Source: Lachnospiraceae bacterium (GTDB lineage Bacteria; Bacillota; Clostridia; Lachnospirales; Lachnospiraceae). From it: DNA of 64,000 bases. The position numbers and the translations under genes are program-made. A model generated the notes under the pieces. That model saw nothing but the letters and a program-made list of their open reading frames with translations, did not search any database and was not told the origin of the DNA. Positions 15,540-22,399 of this stretch are shown in pieces (positions within the stretch are counted from its first letter, which is position 1; the number at the start of each line of letters is the position of its first letter). The DNA lies in the NCBI GenBank assembly GCA_017480445.1, contig JAFVAO010000069.1:1-64000 (forward strand), read 5' to 3'.

Positions 15540-16673
15540 ATGCAAAATAGTACATTTTTCCCTGAAATACACGGGAATTTGGGTTTTGGTTGTATGCGTC
15601 TGCTGATGAAGGGCGGCAAAGTGGACTATGAGGAGTTTATCCGCATGGCAGATGCCTTTTTGGAGGCGGGGTTTAATTATTTTGACACGGCGCACGGCTA
15701 TCTGGGCGGGCAGTCGGAGACGGCCATCGGCGACTGCGTGGCGAAGCGGTATGATCGGAGCCGGTTTTTGCTGACCAACAAGCTGACGGATCCGTATTTC
15801 AGAACGCAGGAGGATATTCGACCGTTTATCGAGAAACAGCTGGGCTGGTGTCAGGTGGATTATTTTGATTTTTATCTGATGCACGCGCAGGATAGGAACA
15901 ACTATCAGAAGTTCAAGCGCTGCAAGGCGTATGAGACTGCATACCGCTTTAAGGAGGAGGGACTGATCCGGCATTTTGGTATCTCCTTCCACGACAAGGC
16001 GGAGGTGCTGGACATGATCCTGACGGAGCATCCGGAGGTGGAGATTGTGCAGATCCAGTTCAATTATCTGGACTACGAGGATGCGTCCGTGGAGAGCCGC
16101 AAGGTCTATGAGGTCTGCGAAAAGCATGGGAAGCCGGTGGTGGTGATGGAGCCGGTCAAGGGCGGCAGTCTGGTGAAGCTGCCGGCGGACGCGGACAAGA
16201 TCCTGCGGGATTTAAAGGGCGGCAGCAACGCAAGCTATGCCATTCGTTTTGCGGGAAGCTTCCCGAATATGGCGATGGTGCTCTCCGGCATGAGTGACAT
16301 GGCGCAGATGCAGGACAATATCAGTGCCATGAAGGATTTCAAGCCGTTGTCGGAGGAGGAACTGACGGCGGTGCGCAAGGTGTGTGATATTTTTAAGGGG
16401 CTGAACCTGATCCCCTGCACCTCCTGTCGTTATTGCATCGAGGAGAGCGAGTGCCCGAAGGGCATCCGCATACCGGATATGTTTTCTTCGCTGAATGCGC
16501 ACGAGGCGTTCCACAACTGGAACACAGGGTATTATTACAACAATGTCATCACGGGAAACGGTCACGGAAAGGCGTCCGACTGTATCAAGTGCGGCAAGTG
16601 CGAGCGGGTGTGTCCCCAGCATTTGCAGATCAGAGAGCTGCTTCAGGATGTAGCGAGAACGTTTGAGAGGTAG
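15540..16673 (+). CDS. Aldo/keto reductase with C-terminal [4Fe-4S] ferredoxin domain
   Basis: A 377-residue oxidoreductase. The first 280 residues form an aldo/keto reductase barrel with FDTAHGY (catalytic Asp and Tyr region), the Lys in LTNKL and the His in YLMHAQD. The C-terminal part has two cysteine clusters, CTSCRYCIEESECP and CIKCGKCERVCP, the second a canonical [4Fe-4S] binding motif. Such ferredoxin-tailed reductases are common in anaerobes; the substrate is usually unknown. The ATG at 15540 has GGAGG 8 bases upstream and a TATAAT promoter before it. A GNAT gene starts 3 bases after its stop. Confidence 0.9.
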   Translation: MQNSTFFPEIHGNLGFGCMRLLMKGGKVDYEEFIRMADAFLEAGFNYFDTAHGYLGGQSETAIGDCVAKRYDRSRFLLTNKLTDPYFRTQEDIRPFIEKQLGWCQVDYFDFYLMHAQDRNNYQKFKRCKAYETAYRFKEEGLIRHFGISFHDKAEVLDMILTEHPEVEIVQIQFNYLDYEDASVESRKVYEVCEKHGKPVVVMEPVKGGSLVKLPADADKILRDLKGGSNASYAIRFAGSFPNMAMVLSGMSDMAQMQDNISAMKDFKPLSEEELTAVRKVCDIFKGLNLIPCTSCRYCIEESECPKGIRIPDMFSSLNAHEAFHNWNTGYYYNNVITGNGHGKASDCIKCGKCERVCPQHLQIRELLQDVARTFER

Positions 16674-16676
16674 GCA

Positions 16677-17152
16677 ATGAAGATCACTTATAGAAAATTG
16701 ATTGAAAAAGATTTGGATAGATTTATTCAGATGCGGATTCATCAGCTTCGGGAAGAAGGGGCGACGGAGGATTTAGATCGTGCTCCGGCACTGCGGGATT
16801 ATTATACCAGACATATGGCAGACGGGACGTTTGTGTCATGGCTTGCTGTGGTCACAGAGGGTGCGGATGGCGAAGAAAAGGAGAAAATCGTCGGGACGAG
16901 CGGGATGTCTTTTGTGGAAAACCGCCGTATTTCGGCTGCCCCAGTGGAAAGATGGGGCTTCTCTCCAGTATGTTTACCGATCCGGTTTATAGACGGCAGG
17001 GGATTGCAAAGGAACTGCTTCCCAGAGTGGTGGAGGAAGCGAAGGCGTATGGCTGCGGAACGGTGCAGATCACAGCGTCCGATATGGGAGTGCTTCTGTA
17101 TACGGATTTTGGGTTTGTGAAGAATGGGAATTTTATGCAGTATAAGTTGTAG
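16677..17152 (+). pseudogene. GNAT family acetyltransferase, frameshifted
   Basis: The reading frame from 16677 encodes the start of a GNAT protein (MKITYRKLIEKDLDRF, then EEKEKIVGTSGMSFVE) but loses similarity near 16918. The protein continues in the next frame as PPYFGCPSGKMGLLSSMFTD, then the acetyl-CoA loop YRRQGIAKELL, ending at 17152. One extra A in the AAAA run at 16918-16921 would restore a normal 159-residue enzyme. It is either a recent inactivating deletion, a phase-variable tract or a sequence error. The intact parts still look conserved, so the damage is recent if real. Confidence 0.8.
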
Positions 17153-17165
17153 AGGGGAAAATGAT

Positions 17166-17270
17166 ATGACATTGCTTGAAAAATCCGCTTTTGCGGATGA
17201 GGAGGCTGCGGACGAAGTGCTCGACCCAATCATAAATTGTGTTCGACCCGAAATCCGGGTAGAAATTTGA
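17166..17270 (+). CDS. Possible small protein, 34 residues
   Basis: A short open frame starting at the ATG at 17166 behind a GAGGGG ribosome site. It encodes an acidic peptide (MTLLEKSAFADEEAADEVL start) ending IRVEI. It fills the gap between the frameshifted GNAT gene and the degenerate GGDEF gene. No family is recognised. The frame could equally be a remnant or chance; the good ribosome site is the only positive support. Confidence 0.25.
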   Translation: MTLLEKSAFADEEAADEVLDPIINCVRPEIRVEI

Positions 17271-17300
17271 AAAGGTTGGGCGACACAGAGAGGAATGCAA

Positions 17301-17744
17301 ATGTATTTAGAATTGAATGAGGATAGTCAATCTTGCGCGTACGACAAGAACTCTTTAGGAAAGTATGTGGATCTTATAAAACACGAAAATTACAGGATTG
17401 TAGTGGTGTGCGTCGGAATCAACGACATAAAGTATATATGGGATCATTACAGTCTTCCGACTGGGGATAATTGTGTGATTCTTGTGGCAGCGAGGTTGAA
17501 AAAGGTTGTAAAAGAAGTTTTTCGTGTCGCAGTGGATGAATTTGTACTTTTTATTTCTGCGGAGGATACGGATGCATTCAAAAGACTGGACGAGGCGTTG
17601 CGCTTAATTCCGACATTATATTTTGAAAGTGGCAAGAGTATTTTGGAGATTAATGTCGGGAGATCTGATTTTGGTGAGACATGCGAGATTGAACGGTTAT
17701 TGGAGCAATCTACGGATCGGATGAAAAGAGGGAACAAATTATGA
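17301..17744 (+). CDS. Degenerate GGDEF-domain protein
   Basis: A 147-residue protein whose order of segments follows a GGDEF domain. VCVGINDIKYIWDHYSLPTGD corresponds to the metal and substrate region, then LVAARLKKVV, then FRVAVDEFVLFIS, where the usual RxGGDEF is replaced by AVDEF. The first metal-binding aspartate is also missing. It is unlikely to make c-di-GMP and might instead bind a nucleotide or a partner. The ATG at 17301 has AGAGG 7 bases upstream; an ATG at 17295 abuts the same site. It overlaps the acetyltransferase gene by four bases (ATGA), so the two are translationally coupled. Confidence 0.6.
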   Translation: MYLELNEDSQSCAYDKNSLGKYVDLIKHENYRIVVVCVGINDIKYIWDHYSLPTGDNCVILVAARLKKVVKEVFRVAVDEFVLFISAEDTDAFKRLDEALRLIPTLYFESGKSILEINVGRSDFGETCEIERLLEQSTDRMKRGNKL

Positions 17745-18337
17745 CAGAAAAAGAAAAGATGCTGGCTCAGAAATTGTATGACGCGAATTATGATCCGGAT
17801 CTGCTTGAGGAGCGGAAACGCGCGAAGGATTTGTGCTATGAATATAATCAGTTGCGTCCCTCCGATGAGGAGGCGCGGACTGCGCTCATGAAAAAGCTTT
17901 TGGGCAAGACGAAGGGAGCATTCTGCATAGTTGCTCCCTTTTGGTGTGATTACGGGTACAATATCGAGATCGGCGAGAATTTTTTTGCGAATCACAATAC
18001 GGTGATCTTGGACGGCGGGAAGGTTGTCTTTGGGGATAATGTATTTATCGCTCCGGATTGCGGATTTCACACGGCGGGGCATCCGATTGATTACGAGCGG
18101 AGGAATCAGGGCCTGGAGTACGCGTATCCGATCACGGTGGGAGATAATGTGTGGATCGGCGCCGGCGTGCAGGTGATGCCGGGGGTGACGATCGGAAGTG
18201 ATGTGGTGATCGGCGGCGGAAGCGTGGTGACGAAGGATATCCCGGATCACAGTGTGGCGTACGGGAATCCTTGCCGGGTGGTACGTAAAATCACGGATGC
18301 GGACAGGGAGAGGTGTTGGGACAGAACGAGTGAATAG
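17741..18337 (+). CDS. Maltose/galactoside O-acetyltransferase family (hexapeptide repeat)
   Basis: A 198-residue acetyltransferase of the Maa/LacA/NodL type. It has an N-terminal helical MAC domain (MTEKEKMLAQKLYDANYDP) followed by left-handed beta-helix hexapeptide repeats, with the catalytic histidine in GFHTAGHPID and the late stretch VWIGAGVQVMPGVTIG. It transfers acetyl groups from acetyl-CoA to sugars or similar hydroxyl acceptors; the physiological substrate is usually unclear. Length is normal for the family. It converges on the cis-prenyltransferase gene. Confidence 0.88.
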   Translation: MTEKEKMLAQKLYDANYDPDLLEERKRAKDLCYEYNQLRPSDEEARTALMKKLLGKTKGAFCIVAPFWCDYGYNIEIGENFFANHNTVILDGGKVVFGDNVFIAPDCGFHTAGHPIDYERRNQGLEYAYPITVGDNVWIGAGVQVMPGVTIGSDVVIGGGSVVTKDIPDHSVAYGNPCRVVRKITDADRERCWDRTSE

Positions 18338-18369
18338 TGCAGTATTGTAATCGTGTGCAGATGGGGACA

Positions 18370-18993
18370 TTACCCGCCCAGTGTCACATCCTGACGGGAG
18401 TACCAGGCGATCGCGTCGCGCAGATCCGAATTGCGGTAGTCGGGCCAGTAGCGGTCTATGACATAAAAATCCGCATACACGGACTGGATGGGCAAGAAGC
18501 CTGAGAGTCTTCGCATGCCGCCCCAGCGGATGATCAGGTCGATGCGGGAAACATCGGCAGAGTGGGCGCGTCCGTCCTGACGTATGTGTGACAGATCCCA
18601 CTGCCAACCGTAATTGACCAGAAAATTGAGCTTGATGCCGCCGCCGTTTACAGTGGTTCTGGTGGTGTAGGGGATCAACTCTTCGGGAAAGCATTTGGAG
18701 GCCTGATCACCTAAGACGAGCAAGTCCGCGCCTTCTTTGGTCAGCAGATGTACTGCCTCCACACAGGCAGCGCGAAAAGCCTCGAACTGCACCTTGGGGC
18801 GTTTACAGTTGTCCACGGTGAAACCGTAATAGGTGAGTTCCTCGATGCCGAGTTTCTTGGCATGGCGTACGAGCTGTAAGCCGGGAGCCAGTCCGTAGGC
18901 GTACCCGTCTTCTTTCTGGAGACCGTGTTCGGATGCCCAGCGTCTGTTGCCGTCCGGTATGATGCCGATGTGTCGGGGTGCAGCTTTTTTCAT
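18370..18993 (-). CDS. Divergent undecaprenyl diphosphate synthase (cis-prenyltransferase) family protein
   Basis: A 207-residue protein related to UppS. It keeps the DGNRRWA motif near the N terminus and a C-terminal block IDLIIRWGGMRRLSGFLPIQSVYADFYV followed by WPDY. Compared with E. coli UppS (about 250 residues), the GHKAG histidine is replaced by tyrosine, the RTGGE glutamate by methionine and the AELYF glutamate by aspartate. A second, divergent UppS paralogue is therefore likely, with altered chain length, altered substrate or reduced activity. The ATG at 18993 has an AGGAAAGGA ribosome site. It is transcribed away from the chromate transporter genes. Confidence 0.75.
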   Translation of the reverse strand: MKKAAPRHIGIIPDGNRRWASEHGLQKEDGYAYGLAPGLQLVRHAKKLGIEELTYYGFTVDNCKRPKVQFEAFRAACVEAVHLLTKEGADLLVLGDQASKCFPEELIPYTTRTTVNGGGIKLNFLVNYGWQWDLSHIRQDGRAHSADVSRIDLIIRWGGMRRLSGFLPIQSVYADFYVIDRYWPDYRNSDLRDAIAWYSRQDVTLGG

Positions 18994-19098
18994 GTGATGG
19001 AACGTCCTTTCCTAAGGATAGTGCTCTTGCGTTGTTTTTTTGTGTTATAGACATTATTGCCGGATAAATGAAAAAGATACTTGTAGGGGTGAGTATAT

Positions 19099-19656
19099 AT
19101 GGATTTTAAACTGATCGATCTCTTTATGACGTTCGCGAAGATCGGGGTGTTTACCTTCGGCGGTGGTTATGCAATGATCCCGTTGATCCAGCGGGAGGTT
19201 GTGGAGGCCAGACATTGGATCAGCGATGATGACATATTGGATGTGGTCGCGATCGCGGAGTCGACGCCCGGACCGATAGCGGTCAACGCGGCGACGTTTA
19301 TCGGGCATAAGATAGCGGGAGTAAAGGGCGCGATATGTGCAACTCTCGGAGTTGTACTTCCGTCCTTTTTTATCATAGTCGCGGTATCCTGTGTGCTCGC
19401 GGCGTTTCAAGAGGTGAGAGCGGTACGGTATGCCTTCTGGGGGATACGGGCAGGTGTGATGGCGTTGATTCTGAAGGCATTGTGGTCCATGTTCTCGCAG
19501 TGTAAAAAGAATTGGTTCGCGTATTGCGTGATGGCATTTGCGTTTAATATGGTTGCGGCATTCCATGTAAATGTGATCCTGATTATTGCGGTGTGCGCAA
19601 TCTGCGGTATTCTGTACAGACAAGTAAGAGCCTGTATAGAAAAGAGGAGAGGGTGA
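19099..19656 (+). CDS. Chromate transporter family protein, first half-size subunit
   Basis: A 185-residue membrane protein with one CHR domain. It has the family motifs FTFGGGYAMIPLIQREVVE near the N terminus and STPGPIAVN followed by a Gly/Ala-rich helix. In many Firmicutes the ChrA transporter is split into two such halves that work together; export of chromate is shown for some members, while others have unclear substrates. The start has GGGGTGAG upstream, and the second half follows after 4 bases. Confidence 0.9.
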   Translation: MDFKLIDLFMTFAKIGVFTFGGGYAMIPLIQREVVEARHWISDDDILDVVAIAESTPGPIAVNAATFIGHKIAGVKGAICATLGVVLPSFFIIVAVSCVLAAFQEVRAVRYAFWGIRAGVMALILKALWSMFSQCKKNWFAYCVMAFAFNMVAAFHVNVILIIAVCAICGILYRQVRACIEKRRG

Positions 19657-19660
19657 GCGG

Positions 19661-20215
19661 ATGATCTATCTGGAGCTGTTTTGGACTTTTTTTAAAATCG
19701 GGCTGTTCACCTTCGGCGGCGGTTACGCGATGCTCCCGCTGATCCGGGAAGAAGTGACCGCGCATGAGTGGATGAGCACTTCCGATCTGATCAATTTCAT
19801 AGCGGTGAGTGAGAGCACGCCGGGACCGTTTGCGGTCAATATTTCCACATATGTCGGCATGACTGTGGGCGGATTAGGTGGCGCTGCGTGCGCGACTTTC
19901 GCGGTTGTGCTTCCGTCATTTCTGGTGATCCTTTTGGTGGCGGTATTTTATGACCGCTTCCGGCGCAGCAGGCTTATGGAGGGCGCGATGACGGGGCTTC
20001 GACCGACGGTGGTGGGGTTGATCGCCGCGGCATTTTTATCGATTGGAAAAGATGTGTTTTTTTCGAACGGATTCTTGGTGGATGCGTCATTTTTAGTGAG
20101 CGCCGGTATCTTTGCGGTGATGGCTGTCTTGGCATTCAGAAAGAAGCATCCGATCTTGCTGATCCTGCTGTCCGCAGGTATCGGAGTTGCTGCCGGATAT
20201 GGATTGGGGCTGTGA
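19661..20215 (+). CDS. Chromate transporter family protein, second half-size subunit
   Basis: A 184-residue partner of the preceding gene with the same CHR-domain landmarks (FTFGGGYAMLPLIREEV and STPGPFAVN). The two halves probably assemble with opposite orientation in the membrane, as known for other split ChrA pairs. It is the last gene before a bidirectional terminator. Confidence 0.9.
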   Translation: MIYLELFWTFFKIGLFTFGGGYAMLPLIREEVTAHEWMSTSDLINFIAVSESTPGPFAVNISTYVGMTVGGLGGAACATFAVVLPSFLVILLVAVFYDRFRRSRLMEGAMTGLRPTVVGLIAAAFLSIGKDVFFSNGFLVDASFLVSAGIFAVMAVLAFRKKHPILLILLSAGIGVAAGYGLGL

Positions 20216-20226
20216 AAGATTAGAAA

Positions 20227-20275
20227 AGGGCAGCGCGCCATTGCTTAGCGCGACTGCCCTATAAAACTTTCTTTT
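20227..20275. terminator. Bidirectional terminator
   Basis: AGGGCAG-CGCGC at 20227-20238 pairs with GCGCG-CTGCCCT at 20248-20260, with one bulged A. A T-rich tail follows on the plus strand (ctttcttttt), and CTTTTCT follows on the minus strand. It separates the convergent chromate transporter and GIY-YIG genes. Confidence 0.8.
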
Positions 20276-20279
20276 TGTA

Positions 20280-21131
20280 TCAGAGCGAATTGTCGAGTGC
20301 TTTGAGTTGAACACCTGCATGAGTCAGCCAGACTTGCAGACCATTTTGACTGGCATACATGACAAAGCCGGCGGCTGTAGAAGGACTTTGGAATAGTGTA
20401 TCTTCTGTAAGCTTATTTTTTGAGTCGATTCTGGTTTTATATCTTTCTCTGAGATTTCTAATATATGTAGGGCAACTTCGTGTTGCCGTAGCAGCTAATT
20501 TGCTTCCTTTTTTTACAACAAAACCATCCGAAGTTCTTGCCCCAACTGCGTCTGCTTTGGAGTTTTTTAAAATTAGTTCTTCCGACACTTCATTGTTGTC
20601 GGAAGCTTCCAGAACAGGTTCAAATACACGATGCCCGAGTGTTCCGACAATAATTTGTGCATAATCTATAAACTCTTCAAGTTCGCTTTCCTTTTCTTCT
20701 GTAATGTTTCCTTGTGCAGGACTGTTGGAGTTTACAACCGTATATCGATTTGCGCTTTTGGCAAGTTCATGGAAACGATTTTCAAGATAAGATATTTCTG
20801 TTTGCCCAAAAGAATTATTTGTCGTCGAGAAAGTAATTACTTCCGTCCAATCAATGCTGTCGTGAGGTTCTCTTATTCTTTGAAAAAGTCCTTCGCCATT
20901 TTTTCGAGAGCCTGCCTGTCCTACATATATTGAATGTTCATCGTCACCGGAAGTTCCGAACATGAAATAAACACCGCTTTGCTTCAAGTCGGCACGATCT
21001 TTGCACTCATTCAAGTATATTCTCGGTATTTTATATGCAATTCCGGTCCAATTTGCCATTGTACATTTAATTCTTCCGCTTGCATCACCATCCATGAGGA
21101 AAAGCTGAATATTTTTTCCACGTTTCGCCAT
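20280..21131 (-). CDS. GIY-YIG nuclease family protein with C-terminal DUF4357
   Basis: A 283-residue protein. The N-terminal half has a GIY-YIG nuclease layout: GVYFMFG (54-60 region), SIYVGQAG, the conserved arginine in LFQRI and a glutamate in EISYLENRF. The C-terminal part, with DGFVVKKGS and FQSPSTAAGFVMYASQNGLQVW, matches DUF4357. Such proteins occur in accessory regions and are suspected to act on DNA, possibly in defence, but their role is not established. The ATG at 21131 has GGAGGAATCTGCC upstream. The gene is AT-richer than uvrA and its other neighbours, suggesting acquisition with the divergent XRE pair. Confidence 0.82.
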   Translation of the reverse strand: MAKRGKNIQLFLMDGDASGRIKCTMANWTGIAYKIPRIYLNECKDRADLKQSGVYFMFGTSGDDEHSIYVGQAGSRKNGEGLFQRIREPHDSIDWTEVITFSTTNNSFGQTEISYLENRFHELAKSANRYTVVNSNSPAQGNITEEKESELEEFIDYAQIIVGTLGHRVFEPVLEASDNNEVSEELILKNSKADAVGARTSDGFVVKKGSKLAATATRSCPTYIRNLRERYKTRIDSKNKLTEDTLFQSPSTAAGFVMYASQNGLQVWLTHAGVQLKALDNSL

Positions 21132-21229
21132 GGCAGATTCCTCCGTAAATTTAAATCTGATGTATATTTATATAGACGATAGCATATATAGTCAGACTTT
21201 GCAAGCCGAAAAGAGATGTCATGATTCTA

Positions 21230-21274
21230 TTGAAGAAATTATCAATATGTGCTATTGTTGGTATATGCCAACAA
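21230..21274 (+). promoter_or_regulatory. Promoter and palindromic operator of the XRE gene
   Basis: TTGAAG (21230-21235) and TATTGT (21254-21259) are 18 bases apart. TTGTTGG at 21255-21261 is mirrored by CCAACAA at 21268-21274 around a TATATG centre, giving a 20-base inverted repeat that overlaps the -10 box and the start site, 8 bases before the ribosome site. This is a typical autoregulatory site for an XRE-type repressor or antitoxin. Confidence 0.65.
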
Positions 21275-21295
21275 ACTGCTTTAAGGAGGTCAAAT

Positions 21296-21637
21296 ATGAC
21301 GATAAGCGAAAGGTTGTTTAACATAATGAATGAAAAAGGGATGTCCATGCCGGAATTGTCGAGATTGACAGGCATATCCCGACATACAATTTTTGACTGG
21401 CAGCGAAGGAGTACAAATCCGGGGGCAGATAAGATTATGATCATATGCGAAGTGCTTCGAATTACGCCGGAGGAATTACTCATGGGAAAACCGGATAACG
21501 CTACGATTGACTTTGACGCATCCGTTGTCATGGATGGTACAGAGGCAGAACTTGTTAAAGAATACCAAGAACTGTCAGATTCAAATAAGAGGAGACTGTT
21601 AGCATATATGAATATGCTTCAAAATGCAAAGGAGTAG
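21296..21637 (+). CDS. XRE family helix-turn-helix regulator (possible antitoxin)
   Basis: A 113-residue protein with an N-terminal XRE/Cro helix-turn-helix in residues 1 to about 65 (SMPELSRLTGISRHTIFDWQR core). A short acidic and helical C-terminal region (EAELVKEYQELSDSNKRRLLAYMNML) could mediate dimer or partner contact. The ATG at 21296 follows AAGGAGG at a good distance; the longer frame upstream covers the operator. A palindrome overlaps its promoter, suggesting autorepression. It is followed after 6 bases by a nuclease-like gene, so an antitoxin role is inferred rather than shown. Confidence 0.85.
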   Translation: MTISERLFNIMNEKGMSMPELSRLTGISRHTIFDWQRRSTNPGADKIMIICEVLRITPEELLMGKPDNATIDFDASVVMDGTEAELVKEYQELSDSNKRRLLAYMNMLQNAKE

Positions 21638-21643
21638 TGTTAC

Positions 21644-22168
21644 ATGGAAAGAGATGTTGAAATTGTGACTGATTCTAAAGGCAAGAAATTAGTAAGGATA
21701 AATGATATCCGCTTCAAGGGAAAGCGAAATATTGACTGGGACGATGTAAAAAACTATCTTAGGGATTATGTAGGCAAAATGTATGAAATATCGAACGCCG
21801 ACGATATGATTTTTATTGGAACAGATTTTCCAGATGAATATGCAGGCTCACGGTATACGCACAAACTCATGGGAACTATTGCAAAGGCTAAAGCGAACGC
21901 TGCTCAAGGAATACCGGAGATGCTTGAAATAGCTGACAATAAGCGTTATAGAGAGAATGCGGATGAGAGACATATTAGGGATGCAAAATATGGTTGGTAT
22001 CGGTATGATTCAAGATTTGAATTGCCAGTATATAGCGAATCAGGAGGAATTGAAAGATATAATCTTTTTCGGGCAACTATACTAATTAGACATGCAGCTG
22101 ATGAAAAGATGTATTTGTATGATATTTTGGACATAAAAAAAGAAACGAGCAACTCCCTCGACCCATAA
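21644..22168 (+). CDS. Phage MuF-C/PBECR-like domain protein (possible RNase-fold toxin)
   Basis: A 174-residue protein without signal peptide or membrane segment. From memory its blocks IFIGTDFPDEYAGS, KAKANAAQGIPEMLEIA, DAKYGWYRYDSRFELPVY and RHAADEKMYLYDILDIKKETS resemble domains found at the C termini of phage MuF and large polyvalent proteins, assigned to the Barnase-EndoU-ColicinE5/D-RelE nuclease group. Conserved His, Lys, Arg and Tyr residues in the second half would suit such a fold. It is tightly linked to the XRE gene and AT-rich, as expected of a mobile toxin-antitoxin module. The family assignment needs a profile search; nuclease activity is inference. Confidence 0.55.
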   Translation: MERDVEIVTDSKGKKLVRINDIRFKGKRNIDWDDVKNYLRDYVGKMYEISNADDMIFIGTDFPDEYAGSRYTHKLMGTIAKAKANAAQGIPEMLEIADNKRYRENADERHIRDAKYGWYRYDSRFELPVYSESGGIERYNLFRATILIRHAADEKMYLYDILDIKKETSNSLDP

Positions 22169-22287
22169 AGAGCTTACCGGACACAAAACCCATTTCTTTG
22201 TTCATAAAATAGCAAAATTAAGTAAGACTGTCAATAGCTGTTGCAAAAATCCCCAGAATTTGTATGAAATCAGTTTTCCAAACCCTA

Positions 22288-22316
22288 TTGAAAAAACAGA
22301 ACGTATGTGCTATTAT
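22288..22316 (+). promoter_or_regulatory. uvrA promoter with candidate LexA (SOS) box
   Basis: TTGAAA (22288-22293) and TATTAT (22311-22316) are 17 bases apart, with a TG-type extension before the -10. Within the spacer, GAACGTATGTGC at 22299-22310 matches the Gram-positive LexA consensus GAACRNRYGTTY with one mismatch. uvrA is a classical SOS gene, so damage-induced expression is likely. Confidence 0.65.
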
Positions 22317-22399
22317 GTAATCCACGCCATTATTGCATGAATATATGAATAACAACTATGACAGAATCGAGGAAGCCTTCAGTGGAAGAAGTAAAAAAG

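Noticed and set aside
16677..17152. Programmed ribosomal frameshift in the GNAT gene
   Set aside because: The A-run is only four long and there is no stimulatory stem or internal Shine-Dalgarno at a suitable distance; a simple deletion explains it better.
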